From: Georgenia faecalis
GTDB lineage: Bacteria; Actinomycetota; Actinomycetes; Actinomycetales; Actinomycetaceae
Reading direction: 5' to 3'
Length of the DNA: 64,000 nucleotides
Assembly (NCBI RefSeq): GCF_003710105.1
Contig: NZ_CP033325.1
Coordinates: forward strand, 3,100,001-3,164,000
Shown here: positions 1 through 8,454 of the stretch, piece after piece
How the letters are laid out: every line of letters begins with the position of its first letter
Numbering within the stretch: the first letter of the stretch is position 1
Position numbers and translations under genes: made by a program
The notes under the pieces: model-generated
The model's database searches: none
What the model was told of the DNA's origin: nothing
The model's input: only the letters and a program-made list of their open reading frames with translations

Positions 1-147
1 CTCGACGCCGAGGGAGGCGGCGACGAGGAAGGCGAGCGTGACGGCGATGATCGCCGTGTCCCAGGTGAGCGCGCCCCGGCGGGTGCGGGGCCGGGCCGGC
101 GCCAGCGGCGCGGTGTCCGCGACGCGGGTGGACGTGTCAGCCGACAT
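1..147 (-). CDS. rhaQ: Sugar ABC transporter permease, RhaQ-like (N-terminal part, runs off window)
   Basis: Only the first 49 codons are in the window, and the gene continues past base 1. A hydrophilic, Thr/Pro/Arg-rich leader of about 30 residues is followed by the start of a hydrophobic span (TAIIAVTLAFLVAASLGVE), as expected for the first membrane helix of a BPD_transp_2-type permease. The ATG at 145-147 lies inside the end of the preceding permease gene (11-nt overlap), so the two are very likely co-translated. The order ATPase, permease, permease matches rhaT-rhaP-rhaQ of bacterial rhamnose importers, where the two permeases form the membrane channel. The substrate assignment rests on this order and on the neighbouring alpha-L-rhamnosidase, not on the 49 residues themselves. 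Confidence 0.7.
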   Translation of the reverse strand, partial: MSADTSTRVADTAPLAPARPRTRRGALTWDTAIIAVTLAFLVAASLGVE

Positions 148-1177
148 GGTGGGCCTTTCGCAGGGAGATCGCGACCCGCAGGGCGACGAGCCGGTCGAGC
201 GCGATCGCGCCGATGATGAGCGCGCCGACGATGGCCCGCTGCCAGAACTGGTCGATGCCGAGCGTGGGCAGCGCGTTGCTGATGACGGTGAGCAGCAGCG
301 CGCCGAGCGCGGCGCCGAGCACGGTGCCGCTGCCGCCGAAGATCGCCACCCCGCCGACGACGACGGCGGCGACGATGTCGAGCTCGAGGCCGGTCCCGGC
401 CGAGGCGTCGACCGTGCCGTACCGGGCGGCGTAGAGGATCCCGCCCAGGCCGGCGAGCGCCCCCGCGGTGACGTAGGCGGTCATGAGCCGGCGGGTGGCG
501 GGGATGCCCGCCAGGCGCGCGGCCTCCGGGCTCGACCCGATCGCGTAGAGGTCGCGGCCCGCCCGGTAGCGGGAGAGGTAGAGGCCGACGACGACGGCGA
601 CGGCCAGGGCGATGAGGGCGAGGTAGGGGACGCCGAGGACCCGGCCGCTGCCGAAGTCGAGGAAGGCCCGCGGCATGTCGCTGGCGTTGATCCGGGAACC
701 GCCGGCCCAGAAGTAGACGATCCCGCGGAAGATGTAGAGGGTGCCGAGCGTGGCCACCAGGGGCGGGACCCCGCCGAGGGTGACGAGGGCGCCGTTGACG
801 GCGCCGCACGCGGCTCCCATGGCGATGCCGGCGACGACGGCGACCGGCATGGCGACGCCGTACTCGCTGAGCAGGGTCGCCGTGCCGAAGGCGGACAGGC
901 CGAGGACGGCGCCCACGGACAGGTCGATCCCTTTGGTGAGGACCACCATGGTCATCCCGGCGGCGAGCAGCACGGTGATCGAGGCGGCGAGCAGGAGGTC
1001 GCGCAGGCTCTGGGTGGACAGGAAGCGCGGGTTCATCGCCGTCGTGACGGCGACGAGGATGGCGAGGCCGAGGACGAGCCCGAAGATGCGCGCGCCGAGC
1101 AGCGCGCGGAACCGGCGGGCCCACACGGCGCCCTCGGCCCGCGCGGCGGTGGTCGTCGGTGCTGTCGTCGTCGTCAT
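137..1177 (-). CDS. rhaP: Sugar (rhamnose-type) ABC transporter permease, RhaP-like
   Basis: This is a 346-residue polytopic membrane protein of the BPD_transp_2 (RbsC/RhaP) family. A short Thr/Ala-rich cytoplasmic start is followed by about eight to ten hydrophobic helices. Family hallmarks are visible: GMTMVVLTKGIDLSVGAVLG near residues 75-95, a GGVPPLVATLGT segment, and AIGSSPEAARLAGI, the cytoplasmic loop that contacts the ATPase. The ATG (1175-1177) overlaps the ATPase stop as ATGA, so translation is coupled. With the downstream permease it should form the inner-membrane pore of a carbohydrate importer energised by the double-ATPase protein. Rhamnose as substrate is inferred from gene order and from the GH78 enzyme next door; ribose- or autoinducer-2-like uptake cannot be excluded from sequence alone. 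Confidence 0.85.
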   Translation of the reverse strand: MTTTTAPTTTAARAEGAVWARRFRALLGARIFGLVLGLAILVAVTTAMNPRFLSTQSLRDLLLAASITVLLAAGMTMVVLTKGIDLSVGAVLGLSAFGTATLLSEYGVAMPVAVVAGIAMGAACGAVNGALVTLGGVPPLVATLGTLYIFRGIVYFWAGGSRINASDMPRAFLDFGSGRVLGVPYLALIALAVAVVVGLYLSRYRAGRDLYAIGSSPEAARLAGIPATRRLMTAYVTAGALAGLGGILYAARYGTVDASAGTGLELDIVAAVVVGGVAIFGGSGTVLGAALGALLLTVISNALPTLGIDQFWQRAIVGALIIGAIALDRLVALRVAISLRKAHHVG

Positions 1178-2706
1178 GCCGCCGCCCTCGTCGCCGCGAC
1201 CATGACCGACTCCTCGTTCGCCTCGGCGCGCGGGATCTCCGCGACGATGCGGCCCTCGCGCATGACGAGGACCCGGTCGGCCATGCCGAGCACCTCGGGC
1301 AGCTCGGAGGAGACCATGACCACGGCCACGCCCTCCGCCGCGAGGCTGGACATGAGGCGGTGGACCTCGGCCTTGGTGCCGACGTCGATGCCCCGGGTGG
1401 GCTCGTCGACGATGAGCACCTTGGGCCGGGTGGACAGCCACTTGCCCAGCACGACCTTCTGCTGGTTGCCGCCCGAGAGCGTGGCCACCGGGTCGGAGAG
1501 CCGGCCGAAGCGGGTCTGCAGGCGCTCGGCCCAGGTGAGCGCGGAGCGGCGCTCGGCGGCACCGGTGAGCAGCCCGAGGACCGCCAGGTCGCGCGAGCGG
1601 GGCAGGGTGATGTTGCGCTGGATCGACAGGTCGAGGATGAGGCCCTGCTGGCGCCGGTCCTCGGGCACGAGCGCGACGCCGGCGCGGATCGCCGACCTCG
1701 GCCGCCCCGGGCGCAGCGCGCGCCCGCCCACCCGCACGGTGCCGCCGTCGACGGGGTCGACGCCGAAGATGCTCTGGACCACCTCGGAGCGGCCGGAGCC
1801 CACGAGGCCGGCGAGCGCGACGATCTCCCCGGCGCGGACCTGGAAGGTGATGCCGTCGAAGACGCCCGCCCGGCTGAGGCCGTCGACCTCGAGGACCACC
1901 TCGCCGGGCTCGACGTCCTGCTTGGGGAAGAGCTCGGAGAGGTCGCGGCCCACCATCCGGCGGACCAGCTCGGGCACGGTGACCTCGCTCATGAGGTCGG
2001 TGGACACGTGCGCGCCGTCGCGCATGACGGTGACCCGCTGGCACAGCGCCTCGACCTCGTCGAAGCGGTGGGAGATGAAGAGGATGGCCGCGCCGTCGTC
2101 GCGCAGCGCCCGGGCGACGGCGAACAGCCGCTCGACCTCGACGCCGGAGAGCGCCGCCGTCGGCTCGTCCATGACGAGCACCCGCGCACCCGTGGACAGG
2201 GCCTTGGCGATCTCGACGAGCTGCTGGTCGGCGATCGACAGGCCGCGCGCGGGCTGGTCGGGGTCCAGCGGCACGGCGAGGCGGTCGAAGAGCTCGGCGG
2301 CGGCGCGGTTCATCGCGCGGCGGTCGATGGCCTTGCCGCGGCCCAGCGGCTGGCGTCCCACGTAGATGTTCTCCGCGACGGTGAGGTCGGGGAAGAGGGT
2401 GGGCTCCTGGTAGATGACGGCGATGCCCGCCGCCATGGCGTCCGAGGTGGAGCGCAGCGCCGTGGAGGCGCCGTCCACCCGTACCTCCCCGGCGTCCGGG
2501 TGGTGCACGCCGGCGAGGACCTTGATGAGCGTCGACTTGCCGGCGCCGTTCTCGCCGACGAGGGCGTGGGCCTCACCGGCGTGGAGCTCGAGCCGGGCGC
2601 CGCGCAGGGCCCGGACTGCACCGAAGCTCTTGTCGATGTCGACGAGCTCGACGACCGGCCGGCCCGCTGCCGGCGGCGTCGTCGGGTCGGGAGGGTGCTG
2701 GGACAT
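1174..2706 (-). CDS. rhaT: Sugar ABC transporter ATP-binding protein (two NBDs), RhaT-like
   Basis: This 510-residue protein has two fused nucleotide-binding domains, the normal size for the RbsA/RhaT class. The first half carries an intact Walker A (GENGAGKST, about 51-59), a degenerate signature (LSIADQQ) and Walker B (VLVMDEPTAAL, near 174). The second half has a degenerate Walker A (GLVGSGRSE), a good signature (LSGGNQQK, near 408) and Walker B (DEPTRGID, near 430). This asymmetry is usual for the class. It should power import through the two downstream permeases. The ATG is preceded by AAGGAC about 6 nt away. The leader contains a LacI-type palindrome (2719-2730), suggesting repression in the absence of sugar. 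The substrate-binding protein gene is not in view and may lie beyond base 1. Confidence 0.88.
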   Translation of the reverse strand: MSQHPPDPTTPPAAGRPVVELVDIDKSFGAVRALRGARLELHAGEAHALVGENGAGKSTLIKVLAGVHHPDAGEVRVDGASTALRSTSDAMAAGIAVIYQEPTLFPDLTVAENIYVGRQPLGRGKAIDRRAMNRAAAELFDRLAVPLDPDQPARGLSIADQQLVEIAKALSTGARVLVMDEPTAALSGVEVERLFAVARALRDDGAAILFISHRFDEVEALCQRVTVMRDGAHVSTDLMSEVTVPELVRRMVGRDLSELFPKQDVEPGEVVLEVDGLSRAGVFDGITFQVRAGEIVALAGLVGSGRSEVVQSIFGVDPVDGGTVRVGGRALRPGRPRSAIRAGVALVPEDRRQQGLILDLSIQRNITLPRSRDLAVLGLLTGAAERRSALTWAERLQTRFGRLSDPVATLSGGNQQKVVLGKWLSTRPKVLIVDEPTRGIDVGTKAEVHRLMSSLAAEGVAVVMVSSELPEVLGMADRVLVMREGRIVAEIPRAEANEESVMVAATRAAA

Positions 2707-2718
2707 CGGTGTCCTTAC

Positions 2719-2730
2719 TGAATCGGTTCA
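2719..2730. promoter_or_regulatory. LacI-family operator-like palindrome upstream of the sugar ABC operon
   Basis: TGAATCGGTTCA is a 12-bp inverted repeat with perfect outer arms (TGAA/TTCA) and a central CG. It resembles the TGAAACGTTTCA-type operators bound by many actinobacterial LacI regulators of sugar operons. It lies 13-24 nt upstream of the ATPase start codon, where a repressor would block transcription. No LacI gene is in the window. The site also lies downstream of the GH78 stop, so it probably does not control the GH78/BNR pair. Confidence 0.6.
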
Positions 2731-2848
2731 ACAACGAGTGTGACCTTACGCACACGGGTGTGGAGCGTCAATGCCTCCGGGCGTAACGGTCGGGTCACGG
2801 GTCAGCGGCGGCCGGGGTGGCCGCCGGCGCCCCGGCCGGACCTTGCCG

Positions 2849-5800
2849 TCACCGGCACGCCCGGGCGGCGTGCGCGGCGCCCACCGCCGCGTCGCCGGAG
2901 GCCGTCCTGGCGGTCACCTCGCCCGCCGGCACGGCGCCGAGCCGGGTGCTGAACGCGACCGCGGCCGCCCGCTCCGGGGCCACCGTGAGCGTCCGCGTCC
3001 CGTAGTCGCCGGCGACGACGACCTCGACGGGCTCGTCGCTGACGTTCCCCACCCGCACCGTCTGGACGACCTTCCCGGCGACGCAGCGGGTGTCGGCCTC
3101 GACGGTGAGCACCGGGTCGTCGACGACGTCGAACGTCGTCACCCCGGACCCGACCTCGAAGAGGGCGCGGCCGTCCTCGACCCCGAGCGGGCGGACGCCG
3201 GGCCGGTCGACCGGCGCGTACGTCTCGTCGCCGGTGACCGGGATGGCGACGCGCGCGGTGACGTTGACGGGGACGTCGACGGTGAGCCGCATCCCGCGCT
3301 CGTGCCGCTCCCAGTCCACCCCGACCGGGCCCCGCTGCGTGGGCACCGTGCCCGCGGCGTGCTCGAGCGCGGAGTCCGGCGGGACGATGTCGACGACGGC
3401 CGCGCCGGGCGCCGCGGTGCGCACGCCCAGCAGCGTCTGCTGGACGTCGACCAGCGCCTGCGCGCCCCAACCGTGCGAGGCGCTGTTGGCCGAGCCGGAC
3501 AGCTCCCACGACTCCCACGTGAAGGTCCCGCCCTGGGCGAGGATGTTCGCCCAGCCGTAGTCCTGCGCGTCGGTGAGGCGCTCGAGCACGGCGTCGTCGT
3601 CGCCGGCGTCGCTGAGGGCCTGGAGGAGCCAGTGGGCCGTCATCGGCCCCTGCCGCATCCCCATCCCGGCGAGGTGCGCAGCGAGCGCCGGGTAGTCCTC
3701 CTCGGGCGCCACCCCGTGCGCGATGGCGTAGGAGGTCGAGTGCTGGCCGGCGTGCGTGCTCGGGGTGCCGTCGGCGTACAGGCCGTCGATGTACACCCCG
3801 TCCGCGCGGCGCAGACGCTCGTTCATCGTCGCGGCAAGGGCGTCGCCGGCGGCGCCGTAGCTCGTCGCGTCCTCGGCCTCGCCGAGCGCCTGCGCCATGC
3901 GGGCGACGTCGCGCAGCACGTCGACGCCCTGGGCGTTGATCGTCGTGCGCGCCGCGGCCGCCATGTCGTAGCCGAACCGGCCGTGCTCCGGCCAGTCGAC
4001 GATGCCGTACTGGTAGGAGCCGCTCCCGCCGGTGAGCCGCGTGACGAGCCCGGCGGTCGGCCCCTCGGCGGGGATGTGCCGCAGGACGTAGTCCGCCGTC
4101 TGGCGCATGTACGGGTAGGCGCGCGCGAGCAGCGCCCGGTCCCCGGTCTCGGAGTAGTAGCGCCACACGCCGTCGACGAACATGAGGGCGTAGTCGGGGA
4201 TGTCCCGCTTGCCGTCCCCGTTGGGGTAGACGGCGTTGTAGCGGCCGAGGTCCTCCCCGCTGTTCCAGAACCGGTCCGCGGAGTTGAGGAACTCGGCGAT
4301 CGCCTGCTGGGTGTGGGCCCGCTCCCCGAAGACGCCCATCGTCGCGTAGGAGATGGCGACGAAGTCGCCGAGGAACTGCCCCTTCTCGCGCGTCGGGGTG
4401 TCGACGAACGCCTCCTGCACCGAGTAGCGCGCCGAGCGGACCATGAGGTCCCAGACCTCGTCGAGGGTCTCGTCCGAGCTCGCGAACGTCGCGTGCTCCC
4501 GCTCGGGCAGCTCGGTGTGGACGACGACGGCGGAGACGTCCTCGAGCGCGATGTCCTCGCCCACGCCGGGGAGCTCGAGGTAGCGGAAGCCGAGGTGGGT
4601 GAAGGCGCGGAACTCCTGCGGCCCGTCCACCTGCGTGTACGGGAACGTCATCGTCGTGCCCTGGGTGGCGACGCCGGACGTGCTCACCCGGCCGTCCTCG
4701 GCGAGCTCGTAGCTGGCGCGCATGGTGACGACCCGCCCGGCGACCCCCTCGTCGAAACGCACGACGGGCCGCGCCGGGATGACGACGCCGAAGTCCGCGA
4801 CGACGGTGCCGTCGTCGGCGACGAGCAGCTCGACGGCCGGCACCTCGGTCTCCTCCATCCGCGTGAGCTGGCCGGTGAGCGCCGTGAAGGGGGCGGTCGG
4901 GTGCGTGCCCAGGACCACCGCGTCGCCCCAGGCGGAGTCGTCGAAGCCGGTGCTCTGCCAGCCCTCGATGACCCGGGTGGCGTCGAGGTGCTCGATGAGC
5001 TCGCCCTCGCCGTTGCGGCGGCCCGCCTGGAGGTAGGGCCCCTCGGTGACCTTCCACGTCCCGTCGCTGACGATGACCTGCTCGGACCCGTCCGCGTACT
5101 CGACCTCGATCCGCACGAGGAGCCCCGGCTGGACCGCCGGGCGGCCCTGGCCCGAGCCGTACCAGTGGAGCACGGCCCCGACCGCGACCCGCCCCCTGCC
5201 GTCGAGGAGCTCGGTGACGTCGGTCGTCTGGTAGTAGTGCTCCCCGGGGTAGGCGAAGGACTGGCCGCGGTCGGCCCGCTCGCCGTCGATCCACAGCTCG
5301 TAGGTGTGGCTGCCCGCCACGTAGGCGCGGGCGCGCACGACGTCGGCGGAGGCGAGCTCCACGTCGGTCCGGGCGAGCGTCCACTCGTCGAGCTGGCGGG
5401 TGGTGGTGACGTTCTCCCACGCTGCGAGGGTGCCGGAGAAGTCGTCCGCGAGGAGGACGGCGCCGTCGGGGGCGGTGACGCGGACGTCGTCGAACTGGCC
5501 GACCTCGTTCGAGGCCTCCCGGAAGCCGACGGTCCCCGCGGCGAACCGCGTGTCCGTGCGCTCGTCGACGAGCGTGCCGTCGACGAAGGTGCGGATGAGC
5601 GGGCCCGCGAGCTCGATCCGCAGGCGGTAGTCCTGCCCGTTGACGACCGTCAGCGGGACGGTGGCGAGGCGGGTGAACGCGCCGTCGACGAGGACGTGCG
5701 GGCTGAGCCCGGTCCCCGCACTCAGCTGCCACATGTACCCGTTGCGCCGGTCCGGGCTGCGGAAGACGACGCCCGCACCCCGGGTGGTCGGGCGCACGGT

Positions 5801-6367
5801 CACCTCGTAGGTGTAGTCGGCCCAGTCCCTGCCGGTGCCGGCGAGCGTGACGTCACCGCCGGTGACGCGAACCCGGCCGTCGGCGAGGGCCATGGGGCCG
5901 GGCCCGCCGGGCGCGCGCTGGATCCACTGGGCCGGCGCCCACGCCTCGTCGGGCAGACCGGTGTCGAAGGCTCCGGTGGCCGGCGGGGACACCTGGTCCG
6001 TCCGGTCCCACGTGCGCACCGACCACTCGAACGACGTGCCGGGCGCGAGGTCGGGGCCGTCGTAGCCGACGAACGCCTGCTCGGACGACGCGACCTTGCC
6101 GCTGTCCCACACCACGGCCTCGGTCCCCGCCTCGCGCACCTCGAGCCGGTAGGCGGTCTGGACCTCGTCGAGGTCCTCGTCCTGCGGCAGCCAGGCGAAG
6201 AAGGGGTCCCCCTCGACGCCGCGCGGGTGCTCGCGGCTGTTGACGGTCAGCCCCGTGGGGGCGTCGGGCGCGTGCCCGGCGTCGGCGGCCGCACCGGGGA
6301 CGACGCTCGCGCCGAGCACGAGGGCTCCCACGGCCGCCACGCCGAGCCGGCGGGTCATCGTGGTCAT
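2849..6367 (-). CDS. Secreted GH78 alpha-L-rhamnosidase with extra C-terminal module
   Basis: The 1172-residue protein begins with a signal peptide (RR, then GVAAVGALVLGASVV, cleavage near PGAAADA). In order it has the N-terminal fibronectin-like rhamnosidase domain (about 35-130, with DSGKVASS and WSVRTWDR), a concanavalin/LamG-like insertion (about 190-310, DYTYEVTVRP...GAGVVFRS), the Bac_rhamnosid beta domains with the MRASYELAEDGR block, and the (alpha/alpha)6 catalytic domain. The catalytic domain carries DTPTREKGQFLGD near residue 654, the GH78 acid block, and WESWELSGSANSASHGWGA. Known family activity is hydrolysis of terminal alpha-L-rhamnose from plant or microbial glycans. The last ~85 residues form a separate two-cysteine domain also present at the end of the upstream protein. 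Its ATG lies 1 nt after the stop of that gene (TGAGATG), so the two are translationally coupled. Exact glycan specificity cannot be read. Confidence 0.9.
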   Translation of the reverse strand: MTTMTRRLGVAAVGALVLGASVVPGAAADAGHAPDAPTGLTVNSREHPRGVEGDPFFAWLPQDEDLDEVQTAYRLEVREAGTEAVVWDSGKVASSEQAFVGYDGPDLAPGTSFEWSVRTWDRTDQVSPPATGAFDTGLPDEAWAPAQWIQRAPGGPGPMALADGRVRVTGGDVTLAGTGRDWADYTYEVTVRPTTRGAGVVFRSPDRRNGYMWQLSAGTGLSPHVLVDGAFTRLATVPLTVVNGQDYRLRIELAGPLIRTFVDGTLVDERTDTRFAAGTVGFREASNEVGQFDDVRVTAPDGAVLLADDFSGTLAAWENVTTTRQLDEWTLARTDVELASADVVRARAYVAGSHTYELWIDGERADRGQSFAYPGEHYYQTTDVTELLDGRGRVAVGAVLHWYGSGQGRPAVQPGLLVRIEVEYADGSEQVIVSDGTWKVTEGPYLQAGRRNGEGELIEHLDATRVIEGWQSTGFDDSAWGDAVVLGTHPTAPFTALTGQLTRMEETEVPAVELLVADDGTVVADFGVVIPARPVVRFDEGVAGRVVTMRASYELAEDGRVSTSGVATQGTTMTFPYTQVDGPQEFRAFTHLGFRYLELPGVGEDIALEDVSAVVVHTELPEREHATFASSDETLDEVWDLMVRSARYSVQEAFVDTPTREKGQFLGDFVAISYATMGVFGERAHTQQAIAEFLNSADRFWNSGEDLGRYNAVYPNGDGKRDIPDYALMFVDGVWRYYSETGDRALLARAYPYMRQTADYVLRHIPAEGPTAGLVTRLTGGSGSYQYGIVDWPEHGRFGYDMAAAARTTINAQGVDVLRDVARMAQALGEAEDATSYGAAGDALAATMNERLRRADGVYIDGLYADGTPSTHAGQHSTSYAIAHGVAPEEDYPALAAHLAGMGMRQGPMTAHWLLQALSDAGDDDAVLERLTDAQDYGWANILAQGGTFTWESWELSGSANSASHGWGAQALVDVQQTLLGVRTAAPGAAVVDIVPPDSALEHAAGTVPTQRGPVGVDWERHERGMRLTVDVPVNVTARVAIPVTGDETYAPVDRPGVRPLGVEDGRALFEVGSGVTTFDVVDDPVLTVEADTRCVAGKVVQTVRVGNVSDEPVEVVVAGDYGTRTLTVAPERAAAVAFSTRLGAVPAGEVTARTASGDAAVGAAHAARACR

Positions 6368-6368
6368 C

Positions 6369-8264
6369 TCACTCCTGGGGCTGGTCCTGGGCCGGTGCGA
6401 GCCGGCGTATCCCGCACGAGTGGCCGGTGTAGTCGGCCCTCACCTCGGTCGCCGTGTCGCCGGTGCCCGTCGTCACGGTGACCTCGCCGTCCGGCACGGA
6501 GCTGAGCCGGGTGCTGAAGGCGACGGTCACCGTCCGGTCCGCGGCGAGGGTGAGCGTCCGCGTGCCGTAGGCGCCGGAGACGACGGCCTCGACCGGCTCG
6601 GTGCTCGTCACCCGCACCGTCTGCACGGCCTTCCCGGCGACGCACCGGGTGCCGGTGTCCACCGTGACCGCGGGCTCCTCGACGGGCTCCTGGCCCGTGG
6701 CGACCCGCACGTGGTTGACGCACGCCCGCTCGCCGGCGAAGTCGAAGCGCTCCCAGCCGCCGTCCCGGCACGCGTCCTCGGTGCCGAGGACGACCACCTC
6801 GAGCGGCTGGGCGCCCGGCCAGGCCGCGCGCGGGCGGTCCTGGTTCTCCCCCAGGCTCTCCCAGCGCAGGAGGTAGCGCAGGTCCTCGTCGGCGTCGGGC
6901 ACGAGGTCGCGCGCGTGGAACGAGCCGGCCGCGCCGGAGTCGTCGTTGAGGTTGACCTGCATGTCGGTGCCGCCCTCGCCCGGGACCGGGTGGACGTAGT
7001 CCGAGCGCAGCTCGCTGACGGCCGCGGGCTCCGTGGCCGGCGTCGCGATCTCCTCGATCGGCTCGAGCGTCTCCCCGTCGAGGATGAAGGTGCGCGCCTC
7101 GCCGCGGCAGGTGACGTCGAGGCGGAGGTTGCCGTCCGGGAGCACCTCCGGCGCCCAGTAGATCTCGACCTGGAAGACGAGGGTGCCGGGCTGGGAGAAG
7201 TCCCAGGCCCCGGTCCAGTCGCTCACCTGGACGTTCTCCCAGCCCGCGGCGGAGTCGTCGGGCCGGGCCACGTAGACCTGGGTGTTCCCCTCCTCGTCGT
7301 ACTTGTGGTACGCCACCACCGGCGCGCCGTCGGCGTCGAAACCGACCTGGGCGTTGTTGTTGATCATGCCGCCCTCGGGCGGGACCGGGTCGACGACGTC
7401 GCTCGTGGCGAAGGTGATCGGGAGCGTGAGCGGCTCCCCGGTGCTCGTCTCCCAGGACTCCAGGTCGGCGCTGCGCGCGTAGGAGACGGTGTGCGTGGAC
7501 GAGGCGATCGGGGTGTTCCGCCAGACCCAGACCATGTGGTAGTTCCCGTCGGGACCGAGCCGGGGCTTGGCCGCGTACGCGTTCCGCTGACCCTCGCCGG
7601 AGAGGAGCGGGCTGTCGATGAGCCCGCCCCACCCGCCCGTCGCGGCGTCGTAGGAGTTGTAGAGGTCGATCCCGTTGCCGCTGCCGCCGTCGCGGTAGCG
7701 GAAGACGAGCGTCTCGTCCTCGAGCTCGAGGAAGACGGGGTAGGTGACGCGGCGCTCTCGGGCGGCGTCGACCATCGTCGTGACCCGCTCGAGCGTCGTC
7801 ACGTCCCCGGGGGTCGTCGTGCGCCAGTAGAGCAGCGGGACGTTGTGCATGTTCCCCGCCACGTGGAGGTTGCCGCTGGGGTCCGTGGCGAGCGTGACGT
7901 AGTTGTGGCTGTCCCACCCCGTCTGCGAGCCCACCCGCTGGTGCGTCCAGGAGTCGCTGCCGAGCGTGCGGTGGGCGACCGTGAGCTGGCGGTCGGCGTC
8001 GTAGTAGCCGACGTACTGGTCCTCGCCGTCGGTGAGGAGCGCCTGACCGACGTAGTGCCCGGCCCACGTCGGGCCGACCTCGACGGTGTCGAGCACCGCC
8101 TCGGGCTCCTGCGTGGCCGGCACGCTTCCGTCGTCGACGGTGCCGCACACGAGCGGCCCGGGCGCGGGCGCCACCTGAGCCGCCGCCGGGGTGAGGAACG
8201 ACGCCCCGAGCAGGAGGGGCACGGCGAGGGCCGAGACGGCGGGCAAGCGCTTCCATCGAGTCAT
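6369..8264 (-). CDS. Secreted BNR_4-family beta-propeller protein (possible rhamnose-uronate lyase or glycosidase)
   Basis: The 631-residue protein has a clear signal peptide (LPAVSALAVPLLLGASF, cut near TPAAAQ). Residues about 55-480 look like a BNR_4 propeller. Family blocks are GWDSHNYVTLATDPSGNLHVAGNMH, YPVFLELEDETLVFRYRDG, AKPRLGPDGNYHMVWVWR and MINNNAQVGFDADGAPVVAYHKYD. BNR_4 proteins include GH145 and PL42 enzymes acting on rhamnose-glucuronate linkages and PL24/PL25 ulvan lyases; the His-rich DSHN...GNMH blade is consistent with that group, but I cannot choose among them. The C-terminal ~90 residues (TRCVAGK...SCG) match the end of the downstream GH78 protein. The ATG at 8262-8264 has a GAGAGG ribosome site. 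Position and coupling suggest it acts together with the rhamnosidase outside the cell. Confidence 0.75.
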   Translation of the reverse strand: MTRWKRLPAVSALAVPLLLGASFLTPAAAQVAPAPGPLVCGTVDDGSVPATQEPEAVLDTVEVGPTWAGHYVGQALLTDGEDQYVGYYDADRQLTVAHRTLGSDSWTHQRVGSQTGWDSHNYVTLATDPSGNLHVAGNMHNVPLLYWRTTTPGDVTTLERVTTMVDAARERRVTYPVFLELEDETLVFRYRDGGSGNGIDLYNSYDAATGGWGGLIDSPLLSGEGQRNAYAAKPRLGPDGNYHMVWVWRNTPIASSTHTVSYARSADLESWETSTGEPLTLPITFATSDVVDPVPPEGGMINNNAQVGFDADGAPVVAYHKYDEEGNTQVYVARPDDSAAGWENVQVSDWTGAWDFSQPGTLVFQVEIYWAPEVLPDGNLRLDVTCRGEARTFILDGETLEPIEEIATPATEPAAVSELRSDYVHPVPGEGGTDMQVNLNDDSGAAGSFHARDLVPDADEDLRYLLRWESLGENQDRPRAAWPGAQPLEVVVLGTEDACRDGGWERFDFAGERACVNHVRVATGQEPVEEPAVTVDTGTRCVAGKAVQTVRVTSTEPVEAVVSGAYGTRTLTLAADRTVTVAFSTRLSSVPDGEVTVTTGTGDTATEVRADYTGHSCGIRRLAPAQDQPQE

Positions 8265-8342
8265 CGGAGCATCCCTCTCGCTACGGTGCGGGGTCGCCTC
8301 CCGCGCTCGCCCGGTCGGGGCACTCCGACACGGCGCAGGACT

Positions 8343-8356
8343 GTGACGCACGTTAC
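8343..8356. promoter_or_regulatory. Inverted repeat overlapping the BNR_4-GH78 -10 box
   Basis: GTGACGCACGTTAC reads GTAACGTGCGTCAC on the other strand: six-base half sites with a two-base centre, differing at one symmetric position. Its placement on the -10 and start site is what a repressor operator would need. It differs from the LacI-type site upstream of the ABC operon, so a second regulator is possible. The protein that binds it is unknown. Confidence 0.35.
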
Positions 8357-8378
8357 TTCTCCGCGCCCGGGCCGCCAA
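8350..8378 (-). promoter_or_regulatory. Candidate promoter of the BNR_4-GH78 operon
   Basis: On the minus strand TTGGCG (8373-8378) is followed after exactly 17 nt by TAACGT (8350-8355), a sigma-70-type pair. Transcription would begin near 8343, giving an 80-nt leader before the ATG at 8264. The -10 lies inside an imperfect inverted repeat (8343-8356). Confidence 0.5.
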
Positions 8379-8454
8379 TGGGACAAAGGTCGAGCGCGGT
8401 GGCCGGACGGGGAGCGACGAGGCGACCCTCACCCGGGTGAGCGACAATCGCGTC

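Noticed and set aside
2771-6481. Very long plus-strand open frame opposite the GH78 gene
   Set aside because: It is a GC-skew shadow: composition is Val/Gly/Arg/Asp/His-rich with no domain, it lacks a ribosome site, and the minus strand carries a complete rhamnosidase with catalytic motifs.
8437-8454. GTG at 8437 as the start of the ABC ATPase
   Set aside because: It would place the -10-like GACAAT inside the coding sequence, and the extra six residues are not conserved-looking; the ATG at 8455 fits the leaderless spacing.
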